Made by a program: the position numbers and the translations under genes. 64,000 nucleotides of DNA from contig CM074804.1 of the NCBI GenBank assembly GCA_037447605.1, positions 419,978 to 483,977 on the forward strand. The letters run 5' to 3'. The DNA is from Zygnema circumcarinatum. Its lineage: Eukaryota > Streptophyta > Zygnematophyceae > Zygnematales > Zygnemataceae. The notes below the pieces were generated by a model. The model made no database searches. It saw only the letters and a list, made by a program, of their open reading frames with translations, and was not told the DNA's origin. Below, piece after piece: positions 11,150 to 23,589 of the stretch (its first letter is position 1; every line of letters begins with the position of its first letter).

Positions 11150-11965
11150 GCCACGTGGTCCAATCCAGAAACGCCACGTGGCAACCACCACATACCTGTC
11201 ACGGATTCCGACCAATCAGGAAGCTGCCACCTCAGCCATGGCTTCCCTCTCTTCCTTCCCTCCCTCCCCTCCCTCCCTCCCTTCCTCCCTCCTTCCCTCC
11301 CAACCCCTCCCTCCACGGGGACCCGCAGGCTCGCCCCCGGCCCCGCCTCCTGAACTCCAGACTCCAAAACCCTCCGCTCCCCCTCCTCCCTTCTCCCCTC
11401 TTTCAGGCTCTCACGCCACGTGGCGCGTCGCGCCCTCCTCCGCCTGCCAGGTGGCAGCCCCCCGCAGACCAAGAAGCTGGGAGGAGGCCACGTGGCAGGC
11501 GGCCAAACACCAACTGCCGTCGGCCGGCGCAGTTTTGTGCCGGCGCCGGCGAATATTTGGAGGGGCGGCAGTCAGGGCTAGGGCACGTGGCGGCCAATGG
11601 GGGGATGCCACGTGTACAAATTGGAGACGTGGCAGCCCAACTGGAAATGCTGCTTCGAGAGTCGCGTTGTTGGGCATCGAAGCAAAGTCAAAGTTGCACA
11701 GGGCGGACCGATCAATGATTGGATCAACCATTGACTCACGACACAGCCAACCATTGTGTTGCATCCCACTGCCTTCATTTTAAGAAATTTCTTAAAAGAA
11801 AAACCAAAAAAAAAAAAAAACAGGTTTGCAACCACGCTGACAGTTTGCAGTTTCATGACATCATTCCTGAGTGGCAGTTTGTTCTCCGGTTTTCCACAAA
11901 AACAAAACCGTTCCAACTTGAACATTATCCAATGGGTGCTCGCCACGTGACAATCAAACACGTGG
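11150..11965. promoter_or_regulatory. G-box palindrome cluster in a divergent promoter
   Basis: Eight CACGTG cores lie at 11152, 11175, 11417, 11489, 11584, 11609, 11944 and 11959, several within the perfect palindrome GCCACGTGGC. CACGTG is the core G-box/ABRE element bound by plant bZIP and bHLH factors. The cluster sits between the minus-strand gene starting at 11053 and the plus-strand gene starting at 12100, so either or both may be controlled. A CT-rich tract at 11240-11400 lies within it. Confidence 0.7.
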
Positions 11966-12089
11966 CTGATTATGATTGGATGAAACTCGATATAGGGGGC
12001 GTGCAAGTGCAGAGAAAAAGGCCTGCTTCCTCTTCGGCTTGAAAGGAGCGTTGCTCTGTTCTCCTCCTGCAAGCCCTGACCCTAATTCT

Positions 12090-12097
12090 AACCCTAA
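12090..12097 (+). promoter_or_regulatory. Telo-box immediately upstream of start codon
   Basis: AACCCTAA lies 2 bases before the ATG at 12100, preceded by CCCTGACCCTAATTCT. Telo-boxes are common in 5' leaders of plant growth- and translation-related genes. Confidence 0.6.
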
Positions 12098-12099
12098 CT

Positions 12100-13748
12100 A
12101 TGTCGTACGGTGAGTGTCTGGAACCGCATGCATCACATAATCAATATATTACGCGGTACATCGTCATACAGCGCATGGATGTACTTCTGTCTGTAATTGC
12201 TAATCACTTGTTGATGAATTTTTCAATATATTGCGTTCGTTTCTACATCAGGCAGCGCATAGATCTCGTCTGTAATTGTACATCGCTTGTTGACCATGAT
12301 GATGATAATAATATTTGCTTGAATGTTGTGTTGGGGTCTGCAGATCCTTACTACCCTTATGGCTACCCTCCTCCTCCGGGAGCATATCCTCCTCCTCCAG
12401 GAGCGTATCCTCCGCCTCCCGGGGCCTACCCTCCTCCTGCATACCCTCCTCCTCCCTACGGAGCTCCGTATGGGGGATATCCTCCTGCTCCTTATCCTCA
12501 TCATCAGCCTCACGGTACGAGACCGCCTTTCGCCCTATGTCACACCGCCAATCAAACAGAGAGACTTCTCTGGCTCTGCAAAGCTGTGTAGCCTTTTTCT
12601 TCATGGGTTGATGGATTCCACATCTGCTCGAAAGTAGTTGGTGAAAAACACGACCTTTTCCTCTCCAGTTCTGGGTACAGGCTCTTCTGTTAGAGAAGCG
12701 AGGGAACATCTGCGAGGGAAGCGGAGTGAAGTCTATTTCTGAGATGTTTTAAAACACTCTTCTTTAGTAGCGAATCTAGACGTGCTTGACCGGAGCCCCC
12801 CCCTCGCTCTCTCTCTTTCCCTCTCTCTGGTAAATTATGAGTTGTTAAGACGCAGACTAGTCGCCTGTTTACAGACGGCACGATTGTTTGTGTAGGCAGA
12901 ATTTATGTCTGTTTGTTTTCTGAGAGAGGACATGTCTGGACCTCTCTATACATGTCCGCATGCATCGCTGCTTGCCGGCTCAGTCTTCCCCTGATACTGT
13001 TCTCATTCCCATCGACAGCGGTTGGTAACTTCTCGAATTTATGCTTTCTTGAAACAAAACATTTTCTCATGACTTTGCACTTTCTGAAATGGACAGTCAC
13101 TTATCATGTTTCGTTTGTTGAGGAGGACATGCTCTAAAGCTGGATTACTGTACGTGTGTAAGTAGTGCTTGATTTTGATGCGTTGACTGTGGCCTAACTC
13201 TTGTAACTTACAAATCGTAGCAAATTGGCTTTGCAAGCATGTGCCGCTTGCTTTAGTACTGAGAGATGGATATTAGGATTAGCGTTGACTTTCGTTTGTT
13301 GAGAAGTTCTTCCTCGGAGTATACTGAAGGTCTTTGGGAGGACATGTAACCCTGAACAGTATGAGCTCCTTTCACATTCTGCAGACAGTGAAGTCAGGGT
13401 CAGGATTTGAATCGTTGTTTATCCGAGATCAACCGAACTGGACAACTGGATCTCACTGGGTTTCACGAACAAATCTAGTTTGTTCCTCTTTTTCTCATTT
13501 CGTCATTCGCTACCTGTTGTGTATACGTTGGTGCATTTGAGTTTGCAGGACCTGCGGTGATGATTCACACTCCCGGTCATCACCAAATGCCATACGGCCA
13601 TTTCAAGGGCAAGGGCAAGGGTCATGGCTACGGGCACCATGGCTACGGCTACGGGTACCCTAGTCACGGCTACGGGCACTATGAGCACAATCCTCATCAT
13701 GGGCATGGGAAATGGAAGGTCCGTCATCTTCACACGTTTTCTCCGTAA
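12100..13748 (+). CDS. XYPPX-repeat / Gly-His-rich protein (GRP-A3-like)
   Basis: Exons 12100-12109, 12344-12514 and 13549-13748 join in phase 1 twice. The start is MSY, joined to DPYYPYGYPPPPGAYPPPPG. Exon 2 encodes tandem YPPPPGA units, a disordered proline/tyrosine region. Exon 3 is Gly/His/Lys/Tyr-rich (GHFKGKGKGHGYGHHGYGYG) and reaches HGKWK. The layout (XYPPX head, Gly-His-Lys tail ending near KWK) resembles plant glycine-rich protein A3-like proteins. These often have a hydrophobic Ala-rich middle that is not seen here. Reading continues to a TAA at 13746-13748. A GT donor directly after HGKWK at 13718 could instead lead to another short exon. Function unknown; probably a low-complexity adaptor or condensate-prone protein. 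Confidence 0.7.
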
Positions 13749-14819
13749 TCGGAAACTAGGCATTCTTCCCAAATGGGGCTCAGCTTGCCCCACCTGTAAA
13801 GGTCCTAACTGAAGTGGCAGGTTGGATTTACATTCTTCCGCTTCGTACGTGTACGGTGTGGACCAACCACTGATGTCAGTACATAGAAAGACTTGGAAAT
13901 TGCGCTTTAAATGTAACCTGAGTCATGCTTTTACAGAGCCCTATGCTGCTGTCATGGTGCTTACGGGATCTTCTTGCATTAGCAAATCATAAATTTGACT
14001 TGGGTGCCTTGCTTTGGTGGTGAATTTGGCAGTGATTGGACCCCTGGACGAGTCCTTCATGTATACAGCCGAACCGCCCTCTGTACACGAGGGCAACTGC
14101 GATTGTCTTATTCTCGAGCTGAAGATTTGTATGTCCGAAAGTGCTGTTGTATCATAAGGCCAACGAGTTCCAATGACCAGTGACCAGTGACCAATGACTA
14201 TTATAGACCTAACAGAATTCCACCTGTACTTTCCCGTCTTGTGTTATTGTTGTCTAAACACTCATTTTTTAGAGAGAGGGAGAGGTGTGTGTGAGGGAGA
14301 GAGAGTGGGGGGGAGAGAGAGAGGGGAGAGAGAGAGAGAGGGAGTCACTATCAGTGTATAAACATGGTTTATTTTTCTGTGTTATATCCAATTCAATTGC
14401 ATTGATTTGAACATCGAAAAGTGGACCTGCAAATTCATATACATAATTTTTTGTTTTGTTTTTTTTAATTTGGTTGCACTAGAGAAACAAGGATCCACAA
14501 GAAAGAGCGAATGATTGCCTTCAGGAAAAAGGTAAAAAAATGCGTTTTTAAGCCTTATACAAGTGAAAATTTATCAGGGTTTTTTTTCGTGTGTTATGCA
14601 AGCCGTCCGTATCTTTTGTACAACCCTACACTTTCATCCGTACCACGCCATCACACCGTACTCATCCGTACCGTTTCAAAACCCTCTCCTTTCCGTGCAA
14701 CGCCAGCCCCTCCCAACCGTCCGATCCTCTCCGACCTCCCCGCATCGCTGTCCGCTACAGAACCCATAAACCCTGACATTCCCCGTTCCGTTCCGTTCCG
14801 CGAAACGGCGGCTCCCACC
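13749..14819. other. Intergenic / 3' flank, GA-rich tract
   Basis: Contains a GA-rich stretch at 14268-14342 and repeated CCGTACC / CCGTTCCGTTCC motifs at 14636-14810 upstream of RPP0. No convincing exon, although an alternative 3' exon of the preceding gene cannot be excluded. Confidence 0.5.
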
Positions 14820-14848
14820 TATAAATAGCCTCCCTGCAGATTAGGGTT
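14820..14848 (+). promoter_or_regulatory. RPP0 core promoter: TATA box and telo-box
   Basis: TATAAATA at 14820-14827 is followed by an inverted telo-box TTAGGGTT at 14841-14848 and a pyrimidine-rich stretch, about 190-220 bases before the RPP0 start. A telo-box near a TATA box is the usual layout of plant ribosomal protein promoters. Transcription probably starts near 14850, by inference. Confidence 0.7.
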
Positions 14849-15042
14849 CCTCTTCCCTCCTCCCCTCTCGGGTTAAAGCGGCAGCCATAGACGCTGCCCA
14901 CCTTGCGCCCCCTCAGGCGGGTGCTTGGCCCCGGGACAGGAGGCTTCAGTTCCTGCATCTCTCACCTCGCATTGGCAGAGTTTTAAGAGAGGTTTAAGAG
15001 GGAAAAAGAGAGGTTCAAGGAGGGTTATAGGAGGAAGTCGAA

Positions 15043-18000
15043 ATGGGGAAGCCTGTGACTAAGGCGGAGAAGAAGGTGGCATATGACAAGCGCGTATGTC
15101 TGCTGCTGGCGGAGTACTCCCAGGCGCTGATCTGCGTGGCGGACAACGTGGGGTCCAAGCAGATGCAGAACATCCGCGCGGGGCTGCGGCCGGACTCCAT
15201 TGTGCTCATGGGCAAGAACACGCTGCTCAAGCGAACGATTCGCATGTACTGCGAAAGCACAGGGAACACGGAGCTTTTGTCTCTGCTTCCTCTCCTTCAG
15301 GTGTGCTTTGGGGACTACTCGTTGTACACTCCTCTCTCTTTCTTTCTCTCTCATTCCCAGTCCCTCTCCCTTCCTCTCTCACACTCCCCTCTCTCTCCCG
15401 TTCTCCCTCTCCAGCTCGTCCTCTCTCTCCCTTTCTCTGTCTGTTTCTCTCTCATTCCCCCTCTCTCTCCCTTCCTCTCGCACTCTCACTCCTCCTTTGC
15501 TTCCTCTTTCTCTCACCCTCCCTCTCTTCCTTTCTCACCCCCCCCTTTCTCCCTTCTGTCTCTCACCCCCCCACTCTCCCTCTCTCCCACCCCCACCCCC
15601 CGCTCTCCCTTTCTCTCTCTGTCCCCCTCTTTTTTCCTTCCTCTCTCTGACTCCCCCGCTCGCTTTCATCCTCTCTTTGTCACTTTCTCTCTCTCGCTCT
15701 TCTCCTCTCAATACGTAGATGACCTGTTTAAATTTTTGGGGAGTACTTACACCTCGAAGTGATTGAATGATCTTGCCTTTGTTTTTGGCCACTAACGGAA
15801 GTGTTCATCAAGGAAAATGAAGTATTCGTTTGGGTGGGTGGGAAAAAAAATGGGTTTGCAGGGAAATGTGGGGCTTATCTTTACGAAGGGTGACTTGAAG
15901 GAGGTTCGGGAGGAGGTTGCCAAGTACAAGGTCAGTTGAAAGCACTTCTTGTTTTGAAGGGATTGGTGGGTTGGTCGAACTTCAGCTTGATGATGTTATT
16001 AATGACGATACTGATGATATGTTTTGTATTTGACGTGGAATAGTGTTGTCATACTGTGTTTGTATGAACTGTTTTGCCCGTATGTTATTAAGATAATCAG
16101 TAAATGATGAACAAATGACCAACAAATGACGAGCAGATGACCAATAAATAACCAAGAGATGAAGTAAAGGCAAAGGCAAAGTCACCTAAAATTAGTTCAC
16201 ATTCCTTTTGTACCTTAACATTTTCCCCATTTTTTGTACCTAATCTTTTGTGTGTGGGAACAGGTCGGGGCTCCAGCTCGTGTGGGTCTTGTCGCGCCTT
16301 CGGATGTGGTGGTGCCACCTGGCAACACAGGATTGGATCCCTCCCAGACCAGTTTCTTCCAGGTGGGTCATTTTCGTACTGTTTGAAATTGCTCTCTGAA
16401 CTGTTAAACTTGATTACACATTGAGGTGGATGGCTTCCTAAGAGAACGCGTCAAATGTATTATAAGTATCTTATGCGGCCCGGATGATCATCCACCAGGC
16501 ATCATTTTCGTATGATTCCTTGTCTCAATAAGCACTTTCTGCCGTAGAAATCCTTTAAACTGTTTTTTGTTTCATGGACTGATTTCTTGCTGAAACTTCC
16601 ATGCGTGTAGAGTATTTGAGTCTGGGGTATACTGGACAAGTGCTTTAAGGAACAACCAGCAAAGTTTCGGTTATGGAAGATGATCTTTGTCAAGCTTTTG
16701 GTGGTATTGAACATTAGGTGTTGAACATTCCCACCAAGATCAACAAGGGTACTGTCGAAATCGTTGCTCCAGTGGAGCTCGTCAAGATGGGCGAGAAAGT
16801 GGGCTCATCCGAAGCTGCCCTTCTTCAAAAGCTGGGAATCCGCCCCTTCTCATATGGGCTTATTGTTCAGCAAGTGAGTTACAGCCGGCTTTCCCCTGTT
16901 CTCTTTCTATTGATTTGTTTTGTTTACCCGGACATTTGGCTCCTAGACTGAAGTTACTACCATTCAGAAGTTATTGTCATAGACTGACTTGCCCTCGTCT
17001 ATGAAACTATTGGAAGTTCAGAGGACTTCATGAGCAGTTGAGATGCGAAGTTTGGCTTCCATTATGTTAGGCATGAGTCACCTGCACACTCTCCAATTTT
17101 TGTATTATTTTCTCCTTTCCAGAGGCCAAACAGACGGCTTCTGAACTGCTGGAGTCCGTCAAACGTTCCAACTAACTCACTCACCCATTGCTGAATCTTA
17201 ACAGGTGTATGACAGTGGATCCACTTTCCATCCTTCTGTTTTGGATATGTCGGAGGATGATCTGCTGGCTAAGTTCCAGTCAGGGCTCGCCACTGTCACA
17301 GCTCTTTGCCTGGGAGCTGGCTATCCGAGTCTGCTCTCTCTGCCTCACATTTTCGTCAACTGCTACAAGAATGTGGTGGCAGTGGCTCTGGAGTTGGAGA
17401 ACTACTCCTTCCCTCAGGCAGACAAGATCAAGGAGATTCTTGCTGTGAGTGCTCTAACAGACTCACCTTCATGAGTTTCATCTTTGAGAAAAAAAATAAA
17501 ACGAGACCCTTCAAAAGGAAAGACTTCTAAAAAAAGCGAAGGGATGCTGTTATTTGTAGACTAGCATTTTGGTTTCATTCTCTTAGAGTAGAGAGAGAAC
17601 TTATACTTCTTGAATGCACACCTTTGCTAACTTCAAACAGGAGGCGTCTTTGCAATCGTCTAAAGGAAAAAGCGGGGACGTTCTCTTAGGTCAAGGCCAG
17701 GCTACAGCAAAGCAAACACCAGCCAGTCTTTTTTTCCTGTGGTTACATTTTACAGAAGACATTGATTGAATGCCTTAGGACCTTCCATGACATAACTAAA
17801 TGTACCTGAGAGACGAGAGACGGCATTCTTTCAGTCAACATTAAGCTGCTTTTGTTGACATAATTAACCATTCCTTGTCGCCTTGTTGAAATTTCAGGAC
17901 CCAACCAAGTTCATGGCGTCTGTGGCGGTGGAAGCGGCGCCGGCTGCAGTGGAGACGACGGCAGAGGCGAAGGAGGAGAAGGTGGAGGAAAAGGAGGAGG

Positions 18001-18050
18001 AGGAGTCCGACTCTGACGGTGGAGGCTTTGGTCTCTTCGACGAGGATTAG
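15043..18050 (+). CDS. RPP0: 60S acidic ribosomal protein P0 (uL10)
   Basis: Six exons join without phase conflict to 324 residues: 15043-15300, 15862-15930, 16264-16362, 16718-16873, 17205-17444 and 17898-18050. P0 anchors the P1/P2 stalk on 28S rRNA at the GTPase centre and recruits elongation factors. The rRNA-binding N-terminal domain is intact ([51 protein letters not shown]). The insertion domain follows ([30 protein letters not shown]), then the helical P1/P2-binding spine ([27 protein letters not shown]). The tail is Ala/Glu-rich and ends [14 protein letters not shown], the conserved acidic stalk peptide with two residues past the usual LFD end. Length matches plant P0 (about 320). 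Intron 1 (15301-15861) is almost pure CT-rich DNA. Identification is very secure. Confidence 0.97.
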
Positions 18051-20074
18051 AGCCTTTCCAGCACCTTGTGAAGGTGGGTTCTCCTTCCTTTCAGGACTGT
18101 CAGGATTTTTTCTCATGTTCTTTTATTTGATGGGAATTTATCCTGTTCATTTCTCTAAGATTTATTTTACTTGACTTCCAATGGTAGTTGAGAATATGAG
18201 AGGGAGATGCCCTGACAGAGATTAGGGTTTGCCGGTGGACTGCAGGTGTTTGTCTTCAGAGGGGGTGAGATTTTCAAGTGTTTGAAGGAATGTTTTTAAG
18301 GCGGCCTCTAATTGCTTGCATTATGTAACACGATTCATGATGTGCAATAAGAGCCCTTTGCCGGAGGAGTTTCCACGCTCTCTCTCTCCCCTCCCACCCT
18401 GTCTCCCTCCTTGTCTCTCTCTTTCTCCGTATTTCCATTGTGCCCGTGATGTGACATCTGGTCGCCTTCTCCGTCAGCATGGTTGTGCCCTTTGCTCGCG
18501 TGTCAGCGATCGACTATCACGAAAGCACATCATCCCGATAATGCATGCATCGTTTTTTTTTAAAGGTGAAGCAGACGACCAACTGTAAAGCAAGCGAACG
18601 AAGAGCCCACTGCGTGACCATTTAAAAACTGCAAATAATGGTCTTGAAATTCGACGTAAAAGCCAAAATATTCTAGGACCCCAAACGTTCGCGATTGGGC
18701 GAGCGTCGGCCGGGCAGCTGAAATTCTTTCTGGTCCTCCCTCGCCGCGAATATGACCAGGTGAAGCCCCCTTCGTCTCGTCACGACACGTCACGCGCACC
18801 TACGCAAGCATTTCCCCACGGCGATGGCGCCACGTGTCCATCCGTACGATCCAATGTGTATTGACAAATGAGGTAGGCGCACAGCCCACCGGTTTGGGCC
18901 ACATCTTATCTCTCTGGGCAGCTCGCGTCCAAACTTGAGCTGCCCGGATGACGCTCGCCCAATTGCGGACGCTTGCGTCGTGCACACGGCAGCCGAAAAC
19001 ATTTCAGGTGTGCCCGTGGTTCACCCTAAGGCCTCGCCCCGCGGCCCGAGGCTTGATTTCTTCTCTCTCTTTCTTATGGTCTCTCTCTCGTGCACGGCGT
19101 TGCCAAGGCTGCAGTCGCCTTTTGCGCCTTCTGCGCCTTCTGGCTGCACGCGATGCAGCTGCTCGCAGCGGCGCTGGGCGGCGTGTTGAAGGCTGCTGCA
19201 GCCGCCCGCAGCTTGAAGACCTTTTCTCGTGGCAAGAGAAGAGAGGAGTGAAGTGAGAAAAGAGAAGAGAGGAGGGAGGAGAGAGGAGAGAGGAGAGCGA
19301 AGAGATGAGAGAAGAGAGAAGAGAGGAGAAAGAAGGGAGAATAGAGAATAGAAAAGAAAGAAGGGAGAAAATGGAAGAGAGACGAGAGAAAAGAGAAAAG
19401 AGGAAAGAGGAGAGAGAGGAGAGAAGAGAGATGGGGATCTTCGATCTTTTCTCTTCTCTTCTCTTTTCGTTTTTCTCTTTTCTCTCTTCTCTCGTCTCTT
19501 CCCTTTTTTTTTTTTTTTTTTTNNNNNNNNNNTTTTTTTTTTTTTTTTTTTGGCTGGCTCCATATCACACGTATACAGTAAATGTACTGTATTCATATAC
19601 AGTACCATATCACAAAGAGATAGAATAACAAAACAAGGAATTTGAATTTCAACAGGATACGTTCATGCCGGCGGCAAAAATTTGCACTGAAGGACAGACA
19701 CATCAGAATTGCTAAACTCGTAGACGAAATGCGGGAAGTCCCACCAGCTCAATGTTTGATTACTTAAACTAATTGAAATGTAATGAATAATTACAATTTC
19801 CCAAGAACTATCACCACAGACTCTACTCTCTGAAAGAAGAGGGGGAGGGAGAGAGAGAGCGGGAGAGATAGAGTCGGGAGCAAAAGGGGGCGAGGGGAAA
19901 GACGGAGAGAGAGAGAGAGAGAGAGGAAGAGAGAGAGAGGGACCCTTCTCTCCAAAGTGAGCCTTGATCCCCGTCTTTGCTACCTTATTCTGTCCAGCTC
20001 CTATGCCTTCTGTCCTCCCAATGTCCTCCTCCCTCCGCTCCCACATCCGAAGCCGTTCATCCCAAATTGTATAG
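18051..20074. other. Intergenic (convergent genes) with assembly gap
   Basis: Contains the 3' flanks of RPP0 and of the thioesterase gene, a G-box at 18831, a GA-rich tract (19250-19435), a CT-rich tract, and a poly-T stretch broken by ten Ns at 19523-19532. GA-rich DNA recurs at 19835-19940. No exon recognised; sequence is missing at the gap. Confidence 0.6.
19523..19532. other. Assembly gap (10 N) in poly-T
   Basis: Ten Ns within a T homopolymer. The length is a placeholder, not a measurement. Confidence 0.99.
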
Positions 20075-22718
20075 CTACAGTTTTGAATGGCCGTTGTGAT
20101 CATTAGGCCCTTGCTCCGTGTCTGAGCGCTGTCCAGCCTTGCCAAGCACAAAGCAAGTGCAGGACCCTGCTGCGATTAAAGGGCCTTCGCGGCTCCCTAC
20201 AACATCCTTCACAGAGAAGGGGCCAGTCATTTGTGTACCGATATGACTGACAGAGAACACATCCTCAGGGTGCAGGTCCTCGAACATCTTCACATCCCAT
20301 ACCTGGGAATGGGATGAAGCCCCACAGAAAAAGGGAATCAGTTGCCTGATTATGAAATTTACAAGCGAATGGGTAACAACTCTTCAAAAGATCTCCATCA
20401 GCACCATACAGCAAAATCACTCAAGACTTGCCAATAACCTTTGAGATACCTAAACACCGAACCTCCTCTTGAATTGAACATTGTTCAAGCAGGAAAGCAC
20501 CTTCATGGTGGAAGGAAGAGTAAGAAATGGCAAAGAGAGAGGGGGCACACCTGGACTTTCCCTCCAATACGAAGAGGAACAGCCATTGCTATTACAGCAG
20601 TCCCAATAGGCGCCCCTCGGAGATGCCTGCAAGCCACATCGGCGCCCACGACTTGTGCTCCTCCAGCTGCAAGTTCTGCTCCGATTCCGGCTAAGGCTTC
20701 CACTACAAGTGCTGAAACTCCTCCATGCAGAGCGCGAAACGGCTGTCAACGATCCTCCATAGAAGTTTCAGAAGAGGCTAAGATAGATTTGCGCATGTAC
20801 TTAACGTCATCGATTTCACAAAGAAAGAGAACAAACTAGTAGAGAGAGGAGAGAGAACTCGCAAAAGGAGCATGTAACACCTGCATGCTTTGCTCTGTGA
20901 CAAGCAGGCGGCCGAGGACGAGATCTCTTCTAACTAGGATTGGTTGCAGTCCGATGAAATCTTCAATAATAGGACGTCTCATGCCTAGACTGGGATTTGG
21001 ACGTATCACTGGAGGGGACTTCCCCTCTCTCGCAATCTCTTTAGCTTCTGCAAAATGCAAGCGGAGAAAGGAGAGCAGAGGAAACGATAATGTTAAGCGA
21101 GACAATGCTAGGAGATGAAGAAATTTTGCGAAATAATGAATTGAGCATAGCACGTCTACCATGGCCTGCGGATGTGACTATGAATATGTGGACATAGTCA
21201 TGTATGGTAACAACTCTTGACTTGAAAAAAGTCACCGCCTGCCCTTTTCAAACCTTACCTTTCCTAGAGCCTTGCTGTGGCTTGTCTAAAATAAAAGCTG
21301 TCATTCGCCCAACCGCCAAAAGATTACTCCTTGATTTGGGCCGTACAGTGCTCCCCGTTGTGCTGCCAAGAGGATCTACTTCTATTCGAACCTCCCATAC
21401 CTGTGATCGACAAACAGATAGGGAAACAGGCATACAACTTGATCGTCAGATCAACTGCTCAGAATGAAGCAATACGAGTTCAGTCAACACCACAAACGGA
21501 AAGTTGGCTCTTACTTTCAAATGAGTGGACTTGGTGATAAAGAAGGCCATAAATGCTTTGTATAATATCTGTATACGGCATGCAAGAGTGCTCACTCGCA
21601 CTTCGCTTTATGTAATCTTTGAATAGACTCTGTGTAGCAAGTTCATGATTCATGATGGGCTAACCACTGGCAGCAGCAAATTAAACTCATTGATGAATTT
21701 AAAATGTTTCAAAATTTAGACTTCTCGCTTATGCAGTACCGCTTAATCACTTCTCTACTCTCGGCATCTCGGCAACTTCAAGCCCACCTACAGTGCTTTA
21801 ATGTCGGACTTCTGCCAACTAAAATGGAAGCCGTCCAGTAACAAAAGTTACAAGCGAGTTACAACTGCCCTCACCTGCAACGTCTTTCCTGTGTGGATGG
21901 GCTTTCCGGTAACAATCAGATTTGTACCCAATGGAGCTCCTTGAAAATGGCTGCATGTGATATCCAGACCCACAGCTGGTTTTGAAGTTGCCATGATTGC
22001 ACCGGAACTTGCAATTCCTTCCACAAGTACTGCGGAAATGCCACCATGAAGAGCGCCATAGAGCTGCGATTGAAGGACATGACTTCTGGTCCGCATGAGA
22101 GGGATCAGTAAGCGATTCAGAAATGTAGAATTGGTTAAACTCATCATTTCTGAATAGATCTTTCACAAGATAACTTCGACAGAACTTCGTGAAGGACAAC
22201 ATCTATAGTGTGTATACAAGGAAAAGGCAAGAGAACCGCATGGCGGAGAAGATACTAGCAGCAGCAGGCATTTCATGTTACGATTGTAAGCGAGAGAAGG
22301 CTGGGAAGCCCAGACAATAAAAGGGGCCTCAAATGTACAGCTCATAGGCTCGTAATTAAAAGAGAAAAAGGTTCAAGTGACAAGGCAACACAAAGAGCAG
22401 AGCGCCCTTGCAGCTGCTCATGGTTGCAATTGGCTTCACCCAAAAAGAGGACATCATCCGAAGGCCTCAAAAAAAAAATCAGACGCGTCTTGGATAACCC
22501 GCACCTCAAGCCTGCACCTTTGATTCATCTCAAAGCTCTCTCTATGAGCTCAAGAGACAAGCTCCTACCTGCGTGCTTCGTTCAGTGACCTGCATCCTCG
22601 CCACAATCAGGTCGGCCTCTATGCGATCAAAGCGCAGTCCTAAAAATTCGTACAGAGGAAGATCGGCTGCAGCACTCAGGCGAGCCTCCTCCTCCTCCAT
22701 GGCGGAGCGCAGCGCCAT
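20075..22718 (-). CDS. Tandem double-hotdog acyl-CoA thioesterase (PaaI/DHNA-CoA type)
   Basis: Six exons read in phase to 355 residues: 22718-22569, 22063-21875, 21400-21259, 21047-20881, 20742-20551 and 20302-20075 (stop). It holds two consecutive hotdog domains. Repeat 1 has FLGLRFDRIE...TERSTQ, LYGALHGGISAVLVEG, then GAPLGTNLIVTGKPIHTGKT and VWEVRIEV. Repeat 2 has DFIGLQPILVRRD...TEQSMQ, RALHGGVSALVVEA, GAPIGTAVIAMAVPLRIGGK and VWDVKMFE. The HGG motif is the conserved helix start of PaaI-family thioesterases, which hydrolyse acyl- or aryl-CoA thioesters. A linker of about 50 residues separates the repeats. Most PaaI enzymes have one hotdog and work as oligomers, so this is an in-chain dimer. 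Introns fall at equivalent places in both repeats. No clear targeting peptide is visible. Substrate unknown. Confidence 0.85.
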
Positions 22719-23552
22719 GGCTGCCTTAAGAGAGGGAGAGAGAGGGAGAGAGGAGAGAGAAAATCAGAACGGGCGGTATCGAAAAACTATCGTATCGATA
22801 TTGGGATAAACGTATCTCGATATTATCGGATTTGAATAATAGCGAACTTGAAACTTGGGAGCAAAAATGACATTGTTCTTGAGAAACCATGGACTGCAAA
22901 CTTGGACTTTCCACAAACATGGGGAAACCAATGGACTAGGTAAGAAAACATGTTCTAAACTTGAAGAAACCATGAATTTGGGGAAACTTGAAGCAGCCAT
23001 CAGGTTGGAGCAACATAAACTTTTCACCAAATAGGCCATGGAGTTAGGGGAAACGAGAAATATGGAATAGAGAGGAGCTATAGCCTTGGAGGAAAAACTG
23101 AAGAGACCATGTTTAACAAGAAGTCCAAATGCCTTCATGCCTCAAGCTCATGCACGTACTATACTCACTAATATTGATGGCAAAGTAGCGACTAGCAGTG
23201 ACTATATTTTAGTCACAAACTCATGAAACGCATGAAAGCATCCCCAACTTCCCGTACTTGGCCCTCCCCTCGCTGTTGTACGGTCCGTCCGCCGCCGCCT
23301 TGGACGCCAACCAAACGGGCTCCTGTCACCCAACAGGACCCTGCTGACCGTACCGTACTCTCTCATACAACAACCTCAAGAAACAATACGAATTCGCTTG
23401 TACGGTTCGTACACGCCTTTTACCTAACAGGCCTTCTGTACATTTCCTCGCCTTAAATAGGTCTGCAGGGCCCCTTCAGAGCAGGAACGTTGGCGGCGGC
23501 GTAGGAGGAGGCGGCTGCAGGGGGGGGCGGTGGGCGGTCCTGCAGGGAGAAA
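22719..23552. other. Intergenic, AT-rich and TATCG-containing sequence
   Basis: Divergent spacer upstream of the thioesterase (-) and of the zinc protein (+). Bases 22776-22830 have repeated TATCG/CGATA motifs. Bases 22850-23110 hold loose repeats of GAAACCATG and AACTTGGG type. Bases 23240-23410 are rich in GTACGG/CCGTAC motifs and probably belong to the promoter. No exon seen. Confidence 0.5.
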
Positions 23553-23560
23553 TTAGGGTT
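23553..23560 (-). promoter_or_regulatory. Telo-box upstream of the small zinc-protein gene
   Basis: TTAGGGTT (inverse AACCCTAA) lies 30 bases before the ATG at 23590. Confidence 0.5.
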
Positions 23561-23589
23561 GCAGGTGATAGGGTGTGCTGCAGGCGGAC

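Noticed and set aside
14511-14828. Plus-strand frame upstream of RPP0
   Set aside because: Pro/Ser/Arg-rich translation of promoter DNA; a TATA box and telo-box follow directly.
19021-19608. Long minus-strand frames across the poly-T gap
   Set aside because: Run through Ns and low-complexity GA/CT DNA.
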